Positions 19,200 through 29,896 of a stretch of DNA of 64,000 bases are shown piece after piece. Position numbers and translations under genes: made by a program. Positions within the stretch are counted from its first letter, which is position 1; each line of letters starts with the position of its first letter. The notes beneath the pieces are model-generated. The model did no database searches, had not been told where the DNA came from, and saw nothing but the letters and a program-made list of their open reading frames with translations. Source of the stretch: Durusdinium trenchii (Eukaryota; Sar; Dinophyceae; Suessiales; Symbiodiniaceae); NCBI GenBank assembly GCA_963970005.1, contig CAXAMN010022917.1, forward strand, positions 927,123 to 991,122, given 5' to 3'.

Positions 19200-22100
19200 C
19201 TTTTACTATAGACACTACCAACATCCACCAACTATAAATAGGACAAGACTTTGAACATTTGGTGACCCCAACTATGAAGACGTTTCTATACTTTTTCCAT
19301 TTTTGGGGTCACCAGAGTCCCCTAAACGAAAGACGTTTTCACACTTTCGCGAAACGACGTTGGTCGTTCGTTCCAGGACGAGGACCTGCGCGCCTTGGAG
19401 GAGCTTCCCTGGTCCGCTGCTGGCCGTTCCCGCGGGCGACAGGCGGGTGAGGGCGTCTCGGGTCCATGCTGGAAGCCTCCAACCTACTAGCGATGGCCAG
19501 CCTACCTAGTGGCATGTCTCGCTCCATGTTTGCCTATTTTTTCGGGTAGAGGACCGGAGTCGGTGTTGTGTTTTGGATGTGCCACCACTAGAGCTGTACT
19601 CACAAACGACGGGCCTCGGACAAACTGTTCTCGTGTGCGTCTCGAATGGCAGGAGGATGCCGGAAAAGGAAAGAAGGGCCCTAAGGGCCACGGCTGCTTG
19701 GATGGGCTTTTGAAAAGTTCCATTGGAGTTGGGTGCACCAAGAAAGGGAAGCCCTGGATGGGATGAAGCAAGCTCAACTCCATGAAACTTCAGCACTTGG
19801 TTGCTCAAGTTCGTTTTCCTTTTCGTTGGAGTGCTGCACGGTGGGAACTTGTGCACGTTGGTTTTATCAAGAACAGCTTCGCGTGCGCTTCGGTCTGCCG
19901 TGGCCAGTGGGAGCGGGCCTCAGGCAAGAAGGGCCAAGCAAAGGGCAAAGGCAAGACGGGGAAGGCAGGGAAGTCGGTGGTGGCAAAGAGTTACCAGTCT
20001 GACCCGTCTGAAACTCCAGCACTCCCAATTTTTTTTCCTTTTCGCAGATGTCACAAGCTGGCGCAGTGGCTGGCGTGAAGCCTTTTTCGGGACACTGGAT
20101 TTTCTTTGGCGAAATGGACCCTTCGCTTCAGACACTGCGACACATCAAATGGCCTATTCGGAAGCGGCTTGAAAAGGCAGCATAGTGTACAAAGCCACGC
20201 AGCGACGCAACTCTCCATCCTGACAGTGGGGCTGACAACTTTTAGAATTTTTTGCAACGCTTCTTCCGGTCATTCTCGATTGTTTCATCAAAAACGAACA
20301 TGGCATAGAGCGTTTCCTGGCGAAGCAAATCCTTCAGCCTCAAAGCTTCTGATTTCCTCGAGCAAGCCATGTAGTTGGGATCAAGTCGGATCTCGCGGAG
20401 AAGTTTGCCAAACGACATTGCACTGAAGATCCAAGATCACTGTAGGTGGCACGCTCACTGTAGGCTCTGAGCCTCAAAGTTCGGGCTCACGCACACGTCC
20501 TAGCAGCAACGAAGCTGTTCTTGTTTTATCGAGTGGATCCAGGGAATCAAGGTGCTCGTGCGTGTGGAGCACATTTGATCACACGCCGCGAGGTTGTAAG
20601 TTTTCTTCGCCCTGCGGCGCCGTTGGAGCTTTGATGGTGTGGCAACCATGCGCACATCCGAAGCCTAGTGACCTAGCTTTTAACATGCAATCGTCAACCA
20701 TGACCCGACGCTTGGTGCGTGCTCCTGGCAAGCAAGCAAACCCAAACTCACAGGCTACTGCTCTTTCAGGGAAGAACATGACGCCCGCTGCTTGTTCGGC
20801 ACCTTTGTTTGGCCGACCAGAAGGTTCAAAGAGCTGGCCCTGGCAAAGCTCCCAGCAACTGACTGGTGCTTAGTATCTTTCCAACTGCACGAAGGCTAAC
20901 ACGCTTGCGACGATCACACAACAGGTGGATGGTCTTGTAACGTATCATTGCTTGGAATAGACTGACTAGCATTTCAAGTAAACTGACTTGTTGGGATTGG
21001 CAGTCAAGTCAACCGCTGAGTCAGGCTGGTGCTTGGGCGAAGGATTTGGAGGTGGCAAAGCAGTGTAGCTGCAGTAAAAAGAGAACATATGACATATGTA
21101 TGTTTCGGTGCGGACCGCGGACGCTGTTTTTGGGGCTTGGGTGTCTGAGTCCATTTGGCGCAAGGACGAGCATGTTCGCAGCATCGTCCAGGCCCGCCTG
21201 GTGCCCGTTGGCGTCCTTTTCACTCCATTATAGTTGGTGTGGATGATGCGTAGCTACCCTTTCCTCCCACGGAAGTGGACTAAGTGGATACACTAAGCCC
21301 ATTGGAAGACGATGTTCGCTTACATTCCTTTACCATGGAGGGGTTGTCCACGAAACCATGTCTTGCTGCTCCACTTGCAGAGCAAGTGCACACTCCAAGG
21401 TTTCGCTGCTTCCTGCCAGGACCTGCCTGCGGAAGCCGCCGGGCGGCGGAGGCGGCAGCAAAGCGACCTGCTGATGTCAGAGGCGTGGGAGGTTTGTCAG
21501 GTTGTGGAGGCAACTTTGCCAAGGCGTTCACCCCAATGAGCATGGATTGGAAGGTCTTTCGAGGACAATCTGGGAGACAGGTCAGCCGCTGGATGCCAGA
21601 ATCAGCTACAATAAATACGCTTTGATGCAACATGATGCAATGACAAAAAGCCTTGCAGAACTGGCTACAGCATAGAGGCTCCACCAGCATACTGGATGCA
21701 GTCCACCCAAGCATAGAGCCTCAACATGGCGACTTCCACATGGCGATCATACGACATACGGCGTTGTGCCTCCGCTCCCGACACGGTTCCGAATGGATGG
21801 GAGGGTTCCATAACACATCTCGGGTTCGGACTTAGGGCCCTTGACCGAGTTCGATATAACAGGGGAGAAAAGGTGCGCTGACAGCGGCACTTGTCATCAG
21901 TTGACACCTTTTTGGGAGATAGATACTGTAGATAGATAGATAGAAAGGAAAGAAAGAAAGGAAAGGGTGTGTAGTTGGACCAACGAGATCCCCACACAAT
22001 GGGTAGACTGTAGACAGGTCTATTTCCCATTTTCCAGAGGGTCTTTGGGGGGTCTCCCTATATTTTAATACACACCGACATGAAGACAATATTTTACAAT

Positions 22101-22860
22101 CCAAACAGAGTCTACATTAGGGGGTTTCGTAAGCATCATCCCGTGTCACACAATAATTTGCTGTGTGGAAACGACTTGGCTCTAGGCAGCTGCAGGGCGA
22201 GCTTTCCTCCAGGCTTCGTTCTTAAAGCCGTTCCTGAAAGCAGTGAGCACTCGACATTCGAGACAATACTCTGACCTCAGATTGCAGATCGACAGCCACG
22301 GTACTTGGTAAACATTTTTCTTCCCCCCTTCTTCCCCTTGGTTCTCTGTTAGTTCTCTGGGTTCTGAGCTGCGTGAATTTTGGAGTTGGGACTGAGCTGC
22401 GTGTGACCCAGGCCTTGGAGGAATCTTTGCTGAAACATGCAGAGATGGAAAGACGACGGGGGGAACTGGTGGACAGGGCCAGGTCCTTGATCAAGATAAA
22501 AGAGACGGTTCCAGGCTGATTTGGTGAGTTCTAAAAGGCAGACGTGAGGTCTGCTTGCAGACAGTGGTGGACTTGAGGCTCAACGAAGGCATGAGAGGCT
22601 GTCGCTCCTGGCAGAAGAGGCGCAGTGCGTTTTTGGTTGTTGTTTCTGAGAAAAGAATTATATACTCAATCCTGGATCAGATCCAAGACACAAAGAGACC
22701 TTCACACGTTAGGTTGTCCATTGTTTGGGGGTTCCAGCCAGACTCTAGACGAAGCAATGCATTCACAGTGACCTATTGTTGATTGGTCAAGGCGAGGGTG
22801 ATGCTGATGGAACTGAGACAGCCAGCTGGAAACTTGGTGATGTACAAACGCTTCATATTC
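19200..22860. other. Gene-poor stretch with weak exon candidates
   Basis: Nothing I can assign. Plus-strand pieces with plausible composition are a lysine/glycine-rich run at 19.93-20.03 kb (GKKGQAKGKGKTGKAGKSV) and 21.28-21.62 kb (starting MDTLSPLEDDVRLHSFTMEG). Copies of the window's CTAGTAG/GCGATGGCC repeat appear near 19.48 kb, a GATA/GAAA microsatellite at 21.92-21.97 kb, and an inverted repeat (GGTGACCCCA and TGGGGTCACC) at 19260-19312. Confidence 0.4.
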
Positions 22861-23705
22861 AGGTCGATGCATGATCTGGTGTGCTGGCGCCATTTGAGGT
22901 TCTGCTTGCAACACCACGAATCTCCTCACCTCAGAGAAGGGTCTCTGCCTCGCAGGGCCAAGGCCAAGGCCTCCTTCGAGTCGAGAAATCACACTTTGTG
23001 CGCACAAAGTGGTCGTTGTCGTCGAAGGTGCGGGCGGCCTTCTGGAACTTGCAGGCCAGCCTTTGCTCTTTTTTTTGGGGGGGGTGTCGAACCTCGCGTC
23101 ACCTCGCGTCATGCGTTTTCTCAGCAGATTGGGATTTTGGGGTGTTTCCAAGCCCGCCCAAGCCCGCCCCAGCCCGTGGGAAACCCCCGGCTTCCGACCC
23201 TCTCCGGAACGCGTTCCGGTTCCGGTTCCGAGGCTTTCCGGTGCTGGGTCCGATGGACCCACCCGACTGGCCCAGCCCGGCGCGCTCGTCCTCGCCGGTG
23301 CGACGCTCCGCGATGATCGTTGCTCGGCCGTTTTTCTCGCGCCCGCGTGGAGAAATGGGGGGAAATCCCGGTGGAGAACAACATGAAGATGGGGTCATGA
23401 TGGGTCATGCATCCGTGGGTCAGAACCACAGGACCAAGTCAGGAAGTATGAATGAAGCAGCAAGATTGACGAAGTCGCCTTATATGGATCAAGTCAGAAG
23501 TGTTATTCACACTCTATCATCGGTTCCCCCAGCACCCATGGCTCAGGGGGCGCCTGAATCGCCTCAGGATGAGGGGAGCTCGGAATCCCGCTCCTTGTCT
23601 CCGCCTCCTGCGGCCTCGGCACTGTCGTTTTGGTCCACCTGCTTTCGTGCCTGGACCTTAGTTCGCAGCCTCTGCTTGTGCGGAAGGCGAAGAGAAGACG
23701 CATGA
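22860..23705 (+). CDS. Weak coding region, Pro/Ser-rich C-terminus
   Basis: The plus-strand reading includes KSHFVRTKWSLSSKVRAAFW (around 23.0 kb), then a GC-rich low-complexity part, and from 23.35 kb to a stop at 23705 the stretch GVMMGHASVGQNHRTKSGSM, SPYMDQVRSVIHTLSSVPPA and a Ser/Pro/Ala-rich end. Probably two or more exons. No domain recognised; the minus strand is also partly open. Confidence 0.25.
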
Positions 23706-23905
23706 CATGGGAGGCGAGTACGTGGAGGGGCGCATCCTGTAGGGGCGCTAAACGATGTATTTGGTTCAATCCTTATGTGAAAGATGCACTTCCTTGGACC
23801 ACCGATTTTGGAGCAGATTTCCAACGCATGGTTTCGATTCAGCTCACAAAGTCTGGTGAGAGTGAGGATGAAATCAACCAGGCTTCAAATTTTGATTTGT
23901 TTTTT

Positions 23906-24025
23906 CTTAATAGCGATGGCCTCCAACCTAATGGTCATGAGTCATGGCCCCCAACCTAATAGAAATGGCGTTCAACCTACTAGCGATGGCCTCCACCATA
24001 GTGGCGATGGCTTCCACCCTATTTA
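23906..24025. repeat. GCGATGGCCTCCAACCTA repeat, ~24-bp unit
   Basis: Several imperfect copies of AGCGATGGCCTCCAACCTA with CTACTAG/CTAATAG joints. The same phrase occurs near 19.48 and 39.66-39.69 kb, and in inverted form at 24.45-24.49 kb next to the left end of the transposon. Confidence 0.8.
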
Positions 24026-24513
24026 GATTTGCCTGAAGCCTTTATATAATTGAAGAGTGCTGGAGGACCTGCACGAAGCAAAGATTTCAGTTTATTTCAG
24101 ATCTAAAATTGGTACGAAGCATCAGCAGCATTTGAGCAGCATCTGACATCGGGGTGTGGAACAAGGGAGGCCCGCGAAGAGAAGGAAGAATCAACAGGAA
24201 TCAACCGAGGTCCATTGGTTGGAGTTCAAACGGGTCTCCCGGACTCCCTATTAATATTCTATATACTACACATAATACACACGCCATTTTAATCCCAATA
24301 TGTATTTTTCTCCGGAAGCACTTCTCTTTGGGGCAGATTGGGTCTGATCACGTTCCCGACCCCGGAACGCCGGGAACGTCGGGATGCGGTGAAATCGAGG
24401 AGACAAGCCCACCTTTTTGCACCCACACGACGATCTTAAAACAGTAACAAAAGGCTTCTAGGTTAGAGGCCATCACTAGGTTGGAGGCCTCTAGTAGCAA
24501 GAAGCTTAGACCG

Positions 24514-24549
24514 TAATGTCAACGTCGTATTAATCAACGCCCCCCCCCC
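24514..24549 (+). repeat. Left terminal inverted repeat of the transposon
   Basis: Starts TAATGTCAACG, ends AATCAAC, then GC and a run of nine to ten C. Pairs with 34039-34069. Confidence 0.8.
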
Positions 24550-24663
24550 TAGAAGGTCAACAAGGTCAACATGGTCTGAGATTGGAGGTTTTGGAGATCA
24601 CATCCCCCTAATAGTGGGATGACCTGATGATGACAGGAGGAGGAGATGAGATGGGATGGAATG

Positions 24664-24860
24664 ATGAGATCCATGAGAGCCCAAATACTAATTCCCTTTC
24701 ATCATGAGATCCATGAGAGCCCAAATACTAATTCCCTTTCATCATGAGATCCATNNNNNNNNNNGATCCATGAGAGCCCAAATACTAATTCCCTTTCATC
24801 ATGAGATCCATAAGAGCCCAAATACTAATTCCCTTTCATCATGAGATCCATGAGAGCTTA
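24664..24860 (+). repeat. 40-bp tandem repeat with assembly gap
   Basis: Copies start at 24664, 24704, 24744 (broken by N at 24755-24764), 24801 and a partial one at 24841. Each begins ATGAGATCCATGAGAGCCCA and ends CCCTTTCATC. The true copy number is unknown because of the gap. Confidence 0.95.
24755..24764. other. Run of ten N (assembly gap)
   Basis: Gap of unknown true size inside the 40-bp tandem repeat. Confidence 1.
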
Positions 24861-24899
24861 TTGGCACAAATTTGATGAGAGATCTGAGAGATCAGAGCC

Positions 24900-25118
24900 A
24901 TGCCAATTGGATCAAAGCATATCAGGGCTTGGTGGAGGAATGGGCAATGGAGGCTCTATGTGGTGAGAGTGGATGCCTATTCTGGATGGGCAGATTGGTG
25001 GCCTGTTGAGGATTGGTATGATTTGATGGCCTATGACACCCAATCTGATAGAGATTGGCACATTGCCAATGAGTATAGGGAGATGGGCCTTCCAATATGG
25101 AGGAGGAGGAGGAGATGA
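24900..25118 (+). CDS. Small Trp/Arg-rich ORF in the transposon
   Basis: 72 codons from an ATG at 24900, with eight Trp (for example AWWRNGQWRLYVVRV, DWWPVEDWYDLM) and an Arg-run end. It lies between two inverted-related repeat arrays. It may be an exon rather than a gene; family unknown. Confidence 0.25.
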   Translation: MPIGSKHIRAWWRNGQWRLYVVRVDAYSGWADWWPVEDWYDLMAYDTQSDRDWHIANEYREMGLPIWRRRRR

Positions 25119-25159
25119 GACTGGAGCATGAATTGGAAAATTGGACAAATGGTGGAATG

Positions 25160-25262
25160 AAAGTGAATTAGTATTTGGAAGAATTGAAATGAAAGGGAAT
25201 TAGTATTTGGAAGGGTTGGGATGAAAGGGAATTAGTATTTGGAAGAATTGGAATGAAAGGGA
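25160..25262 (+). repeat. 32-bp tandem repeat, inverse relative of the 40-bp array
   Basis: About three copies of AATTAGTATTTGGAAG...GATGAAAGGG. The part GATGAAAGGGAATTAGTATT is the exact reverse complement of the end of the 40-bp unit at 24664-24840, so the two arrays could pair across ~350 bases. Confidence 0.9.
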
Positions 25263-25368
25263 TGATGGGGACATCAGAACCTGCTGGGCACACCATTGGT
25301 TCCATGATTCATGGGCATATTTTGGCACAAGCTATTAGTTTGGGTGGGTATTGGTGAGGTATTGAGCC

Positions 25369-25764
25369 ATGGTGCACTCAGCAGAGGAGATGACCAATGA
25401 GCTGTTGAGCTTGGGTGGTATCATGAGAAGCCATGTGCTGGGCAATGTATGGCTGATCATTGAGGGTATGCTGGGATTGTCACAGCATGACTTTATGTAT
25501 GTGTATGTGGACAAGAATGATGGGATGAAGAAGAGATTCTTTATGAGTTTGGGGCATGATGGTGATCACCCTGCAGCATCAGATCATTGGTGTATCTATG
25601 GTTGGATCATTCCATGGGTTCCACCAGGTTCTTTGGAGAGGTTCGCCAGGTGGGGGGATATGGACTATAGGCCTGAATTGCCATTGGGTGAGAGCAGATT
25701 GGCCCAATGGAACCTATGGGATAGGATGTGGATTCACCAATGCTGGCAGCATGGCATACTATGA
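25369..25764 (+). CDS. Unassigned 131-codon ORF in the left half of the transposon
   Basis: ATG at 25369, reading SAEEMTNELLSLGGIMRSHV, NVWLIIEGMLGLSQHDFMYV, YVDKNDGMKKRFFMSLGHDG, then a Trp/Pro-rich end (WIIPWVPPGSLERFARWGD). Composition is globular and the frame is open further upstream, so it may be one exon of a larger gene. Same strand as the transposase. No family recognised. Confidence 0.4.
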   Translation: MVHSAEEMTNELLSLGGIMRSHVLGNVWLIIEGMLGLSQHDFMYVYVDKNDGMKKRFFMSLGHDGDHPAASDHWCIYGWIIPWVPPGSLERFARWGDMDYRPELPLGESRLAQWNLWDRMWIHQCWQHGIL

Positions 25765-26589
25765 GCCTAAGAATGAGGATGAGGTCCAGCATGGGCATGA
25801 GGAACCCAGTTTCACAACATGAGGAACCCCCCTCATTCCATAGAGAACGTGGGGTGATAAGCATAAAGGTTTTTGAAAAACAATGCTTATGGGCAAGGGT
25901 AGGGTTGGACCCATGGGATGTTGTTTCCAATGAGACTTAACTATGGGGTAGTTGAACTGATGAGGTTTGCATGGGAACCCAATGAGAACTTTTGGATGAG
26001 TGTTCATGTTAGATTGATCCATGGGTTGTTTTTCCCAGGGAGCTTTTGGGAGAGGATGTGAAATGATGAGATTTGCATGGGAACCCACATGAGCAGTGAT
26101 AAGGTTTGCCAACGAGGTGATTGCAAGGCTGTTGGATGAGTCTTGCTGTTGGATTGGCTCATCAGCTTATCAGCAATCAGCATCATCAGCTACTATCAGC
26201 TCATCAGAATGATGACGCATGAGATCATCATGGTTGTGCTGGCATCAGTCCTCATTGGACTGATTGGGCTGCTGGTGTATTTGGCTATGAGCATGAGGAG
26301 CTGGGTGTATGAGGAAATATATAAGTTCATTGATGAATTAACTAATCAGCCACCAATAGTAGTATTAGTGTTTGAGCTTGGATTTGTTTGCCCTGGGCAG
26401 GACATGGGTGGAAGCCATCAGTGGGCAGATGGGTGCCTTGTGTGGCAACATGGGTTCTGTTGAGCGCAGATTGGATGGCCAAGCTAACCCTGATCAGAGA
26501 TTCTTACATGAATATATTAATACTTTTTGTTTTTGTATATGTATATATGTAGAGACATGCATATATAGAGTTCTATTTATAGAGTGGGT

Positions 26590-27930
26590 TCATCTTAGGA
26601 CAGGATCAGGCATTTGGAACAGCGATTCCAAGATCTGAGAGGATGGGCGCTTGTCAGATTCTTGGCCTGATCCTGGGTATGATTTTTATTGCTTATTTGA
26701 TTTGCCATTGATTTTTGGATTGCCTATTTGATTTGTCATTGATTTAATTACAGATGATACGCAAGTAATTAGCTGAAGCCATGGCTGTTAGATGTATTTG
26801 GTCATTTGGTCAGCTGAGATTGGGATGATGAGAAGACATGCGCTATGGAGCAAAGATTGGAATTTATGCAGCAGTGGATGCTCTATGAGAAGGATGAGGT
26901 TACTGGCGTGAAAATGATTGGTTAAATTGTAATGTTTTTTCTATTGGTTGAACTATGTGTGAATGAACTATGTGTTCTTTAATGAACTATTTGATCAATT
27001 GGACTGAGGCCAAACCCCAATGGAGGCCAATTTGCACATTGGCAATGATGAGCATCATGAGCACACTGGTACAGATGACCAAATGCAAGGATGTGAAGGA
27101 ACGCACCTCAGATGGATTGGAGGCAACTTTGTTGATGAGTGTATTCTATTTGAACTGTATGATTAATTTTTATTGGGTATTGATCTGAGGCGCGATATAT
27201 TCAGCATTCAATGATGAGCAGATCAGTGACAAGAACATTTTGCTGGATGAGTATATGAGCAATATCAAGGCAGCATTCATGCAACTTGGATGAGGCAGCA
27301 ATATTTTTATGTCTTCTTGATGAGTGTATTGGTAGTGGTAGTATTGTTTGATTAATCAACTAATTAGGTCATATTGATTAGCAATTGAAAATTAGTTATA
27401 TCACATCTCAGGACTGGCATATTCAAGCCATTGGTCCCAGATGATGAGGCATGGGAGACATTCTGGGATGAGAACAATGAGTGTGGCATCCTGGCTGTGC
27501 ATAGATAAGGCTCTTTTGAGTTGATTAGGTTTGACATAAGTAGTTTATTTTGTCAATACCTCACTAGGTGGTATTAGAGTTGTTGTGCTGAGGATGGGTC
27601 TATTGGATGCAGCTCGCTTATGGCAGCATGGGGCATGTGAGCTATGATGACATGGAAAAGGTGATGAGACTTGGTATGATTAGAACTTTTTTTATTGCCA
27701 CAGATTAGTTTTATATCATTAATGGTTTTGAGTAATGGCGAGTAATTAATGGGGAAGATCATGAGACTTTCAATGAGATGTGATCTTTTAAAGTAATTAA
27801 GCTCAATAGATTCCATTTGGTCATTAATGGAGCTATGTGCCATCTCAGGAGCAAGATGCTCTATGAGAAGATGGTCCAGAAGAAGGCCACCCTTAAAGAT
27901 AAGGGATCACCTGGATCAGCCAGGTGATGA
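26590..27930 (+). CDS. Putative multi-exon gene with AT-rich GT-AG introns (left half of transposon)
   Basis: Short protein-like islands lie between AT-rich stretches with canonical intron ends. Examples: 26598-26680 (GQDQAFGTAIPRSERMG), followed by GTATGATTTTTATTG ... TTAATTACAG; 27410-27508, after CACATCTCAG (TGIFKPLVPDDEAWETFWD, ENNECGILAVHR); around 27590-27660 (MQLAYGSMGHVSYDDMEK); 27853-27930, after GTGCCATCTCAG (SKMLYEKMVQKKATLKDKG). The CTCAG/ACAG acceptors and T-rich tracts differ from the GC-rich GA/GC-AG introns of the host genes. Exons and frame phases are tentative, and no domain is recognised. Confidence 0.35.
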
Positions 27931-28606
27931 GCCTATGGGCTTTTGGCTGAGGAATGAGATTGGCATGCTAGAATGAGGTAGGTGCGCTTATACCATGAAT
28001 GGGTGAATCACATATAATTGACTGTATCAGTCCATCACCTCTATGACTAATTAGGCATGAGGTTGTTTGTCTATTTGCAATGAGGCTATTTGTGTATGCC
28101 AATCATGGCTCAGCCACATGGCTCCATTTGAAGACGAGCAACATTTTTGGATGAGCTCAATGCCTCAACATCCATCATGGGCCCATCTCAGGATTGCAGC
28201 CATGAGCGCTGCAATGGATTGATGGGCTGATTGGTGTTCAGATGTTCATGAGTAATTAGGGTTCATGAGAAGTATTTTTGGTGCATGAGAACTATGATAT
28301 TTATATATGTTGATTCTTTTTCAATGAGGTGAGCTGGAATGAGGACTGATTGGGTACTTCATTCCCAACAGCAAAAAAGAAATGAGTGGATTGGTGGGGA
28401 TGGGTAGAGATTGGTGACACCAGGAGATTGGTTTGATGGGATCCATGTGTCCATGAGAAGCATCCTACTAAAGTATTGGCATATTTGTGTATATATATAT
28501 ATATGCGCTTTTTCCAAGGAGACATTGGGTGCATTGGCTTGTGCGCGGTATGTATGAGCATGGATTTTGAATACATATATCTATATATTAGCTAGTTAAT
28601 CTATGA

Positions 28607-29041
28607 ATGTATGGAGAGCTTGGGTTCAAGAAGCCTCATAGGTATATTGCATCCCTGGCACTGGGCAAGATGTCTACATTTGCTATTGCAACCGTGAATA
28701 GGTATGAGGTGCTTGGTGAGAGCATGAGTGACAATGAGGAGTATGATGAGAGTGGTGCTCCTTTGGATGGGCACTTGGATGTGTATGATGAGGGTGGTGC
28801 TCCATTTGATAAGCACTTTGAGGTGTATGAGGAAGTGTCCAATCAGTTCTTTGATTGGGAAGCTTTGGACGGGAAGGAAACTGAATGGGGAAACCATGGC
28901 AGTCCATTTGATGAGACTATTTGGAAACCATTTGGTGATGCCACCAATCCATTTTTTGATTGGGAAGATTTGGAAAAGAAAGATGAGGAATGCAGAATGA
29001 AAGAGAATGAAGCCAAGATGGAGGCCAGAGGATGGGGTTGA
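28607..29041 (+). CDS. Acidic repeat-containing ORF in the transposon
   Basis: 144 codons from ATG at 28607. After residue 35 it is strongly acidic, with internal repeats: SGAPLDGHLDVYDE / GGAPFDKHFEVYEE and SNQFFDWEALDGKE / TNPFFDWEDLEKKD. The end is charged (KKDEECRMKENEAKMEARG). Repeated FFDWE modules in an acidic background suggest a binding or scaffolding region; function unknown. The frame may continue an upstream exon. A perfect-looking hairpin (CTAATAG...CTATTAG) lies directly after the stop. Confidence 0.5.
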   Translation: MYGELGFKKPHRYIASLALGKMSTFAIATVNRYEVLGESMSDNEEYDESGAPLDGHLDVYDEGGAPFDKHFEVYEEVSNQFFDWEALDGKETEWGNHGSPFDETIWKPFGDATNPFFDWEDLEKKDEECRMKENEAKMEARGWG

Positions 29042-29070
29042 CTAATAGGGGGGAGTACCCCACTATTAGA
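29041..29070. other. Hairpin CTAATAGGGG...CCCC-CTATTAG after the ORF stop
   Basis: The two 7-base arms CTAATAG and CTATTAG are complementary, with G and C runs inside that extend the stem. The phrase GACTAATAGGGGGG recurs near 33931 and 34031, next to the right end of the element, and CCCCCTAATAG occurs near 24605. It separates the left-half genes from the transposase reading and may be a processing, termination or transposition-related site. Confidence 0.6.
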
Positions 29071-29227
29071 GGGGGGTAGGGGGTGTATGGGGGGTAGCCT
29101 TTCTGAGCTTCTGAAATTAAGGATTTTGATAGAGTTTTAATAAGGGAAAATAAAAGAATTTTCCTAGAGAGTTTTTGGAAATTCTAGGAAAACTGTTGCT
29201 TTGGGAGAGCAGTGGTAATCAATCAGA

Positions 29228-29896
29228 ATGGTTGGTAGCATGAGCCTGCAGGGGAAGCAATCAGAAGGTTGGATGAGCAGTGTGAGGCAGCTGAGGGGTG
29301 GTGGTGAGAAGAGTGAAGATGAGGGCATGAAGACACCAGCATCCAAGAAGATTAAGACTATGAGGAGTTCATCATTTTCATCAGCGCCTTCCATGAGCCC
29401 ACCTTCTTCTATGAACAAGGGGGAATCAGACTCATCAGCAAAGAAGAAGCAATTGGGGATCAAAAGGTTCTTTAGCACTGGGAGTGATGATGGGGATGTG
29501 GTGGACAATGCAGGACCTGCCATGAGAAAGAGGCAATCAGTGAAAGATACCATCAGGCAGCTGATTCAATCTGGTGAATTGGAGGGGGTGGGTTTGAATG
29601 AGACTTCTGTTGCAAACATTGCAGAGAAGGTATCAGCCAATGAACCAATGAAACAAGGGCACCATGGAAAGGATCAAGGGCATGAGGGAAAGAAAGGGGG
29701 AAGACCTTATGTGCCAAAGCATTTGAAGAGAGGAATCCATGGGGGAGCCACGTCCAATATGAGGAAAAACATGAGAAGCCAAGGAAGTGGGAGTTACCAC
29801 TATCAGCCAAGCATGAGATTTGCAAGAAGCTTGATGGGGCAAGGTCAGAATTCCCAGATAAGCTTGATTTGTTCAAGCATTTCAGCAAGCAGCTGA
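29228..29896 (+). CDS. Transposase reading, part 1: N-terminal region with PIP-box-like motif
   Basis: ATG at 29228 opens a basic, Ser-rich segment. Residues 75-82 read QLGIKRFF, a full match to the PCNA-interacting-peptide pattern Q-x-x-[ILM]-x-x-[FY]-[FY], within a KKK-rich context typical of such motifs. A PIP box is established in the Drosophila pogo transposase. The segment then contains RQSVKDTIRQLIQSGELEG and KKGGRPYVPKHLKRGIHGG. From about 29760 the neighbouring frame reads more naturally (WELPLSAKHEICKKLDGARS), so the true protein appears to leave this frame by -1 before the stop at 29896. Whether that is a mutation, an assembly error or a recoding event is open. Confidence 0.6.
   Translation: MVGSMSLQGKQSEGWMSSVRQLRGGGEKSEDEGMKTPASKKIKTMRSSSFSSAPSMSPPSSMNKGESDSSAKKKQLGIKRFFSTGSDDGDVVDNAGPAMRKRQSVKDTIRQLIQSGELEGVGLNETSVANIAEKVSANEPMKQGHHGKDQGHEGKKGGRPYVPKHLKRGIHGGATSNMRKNMRSQGSGSYHYQPSMRFARSLMGQGQNSQISLICSSISASS

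Noticed and set aside
24664..24860. CRISPR-like array of 40-bp units
   Set aside because: Head-to-tail identical units with no spacers, interrupted only by an assembly gap.
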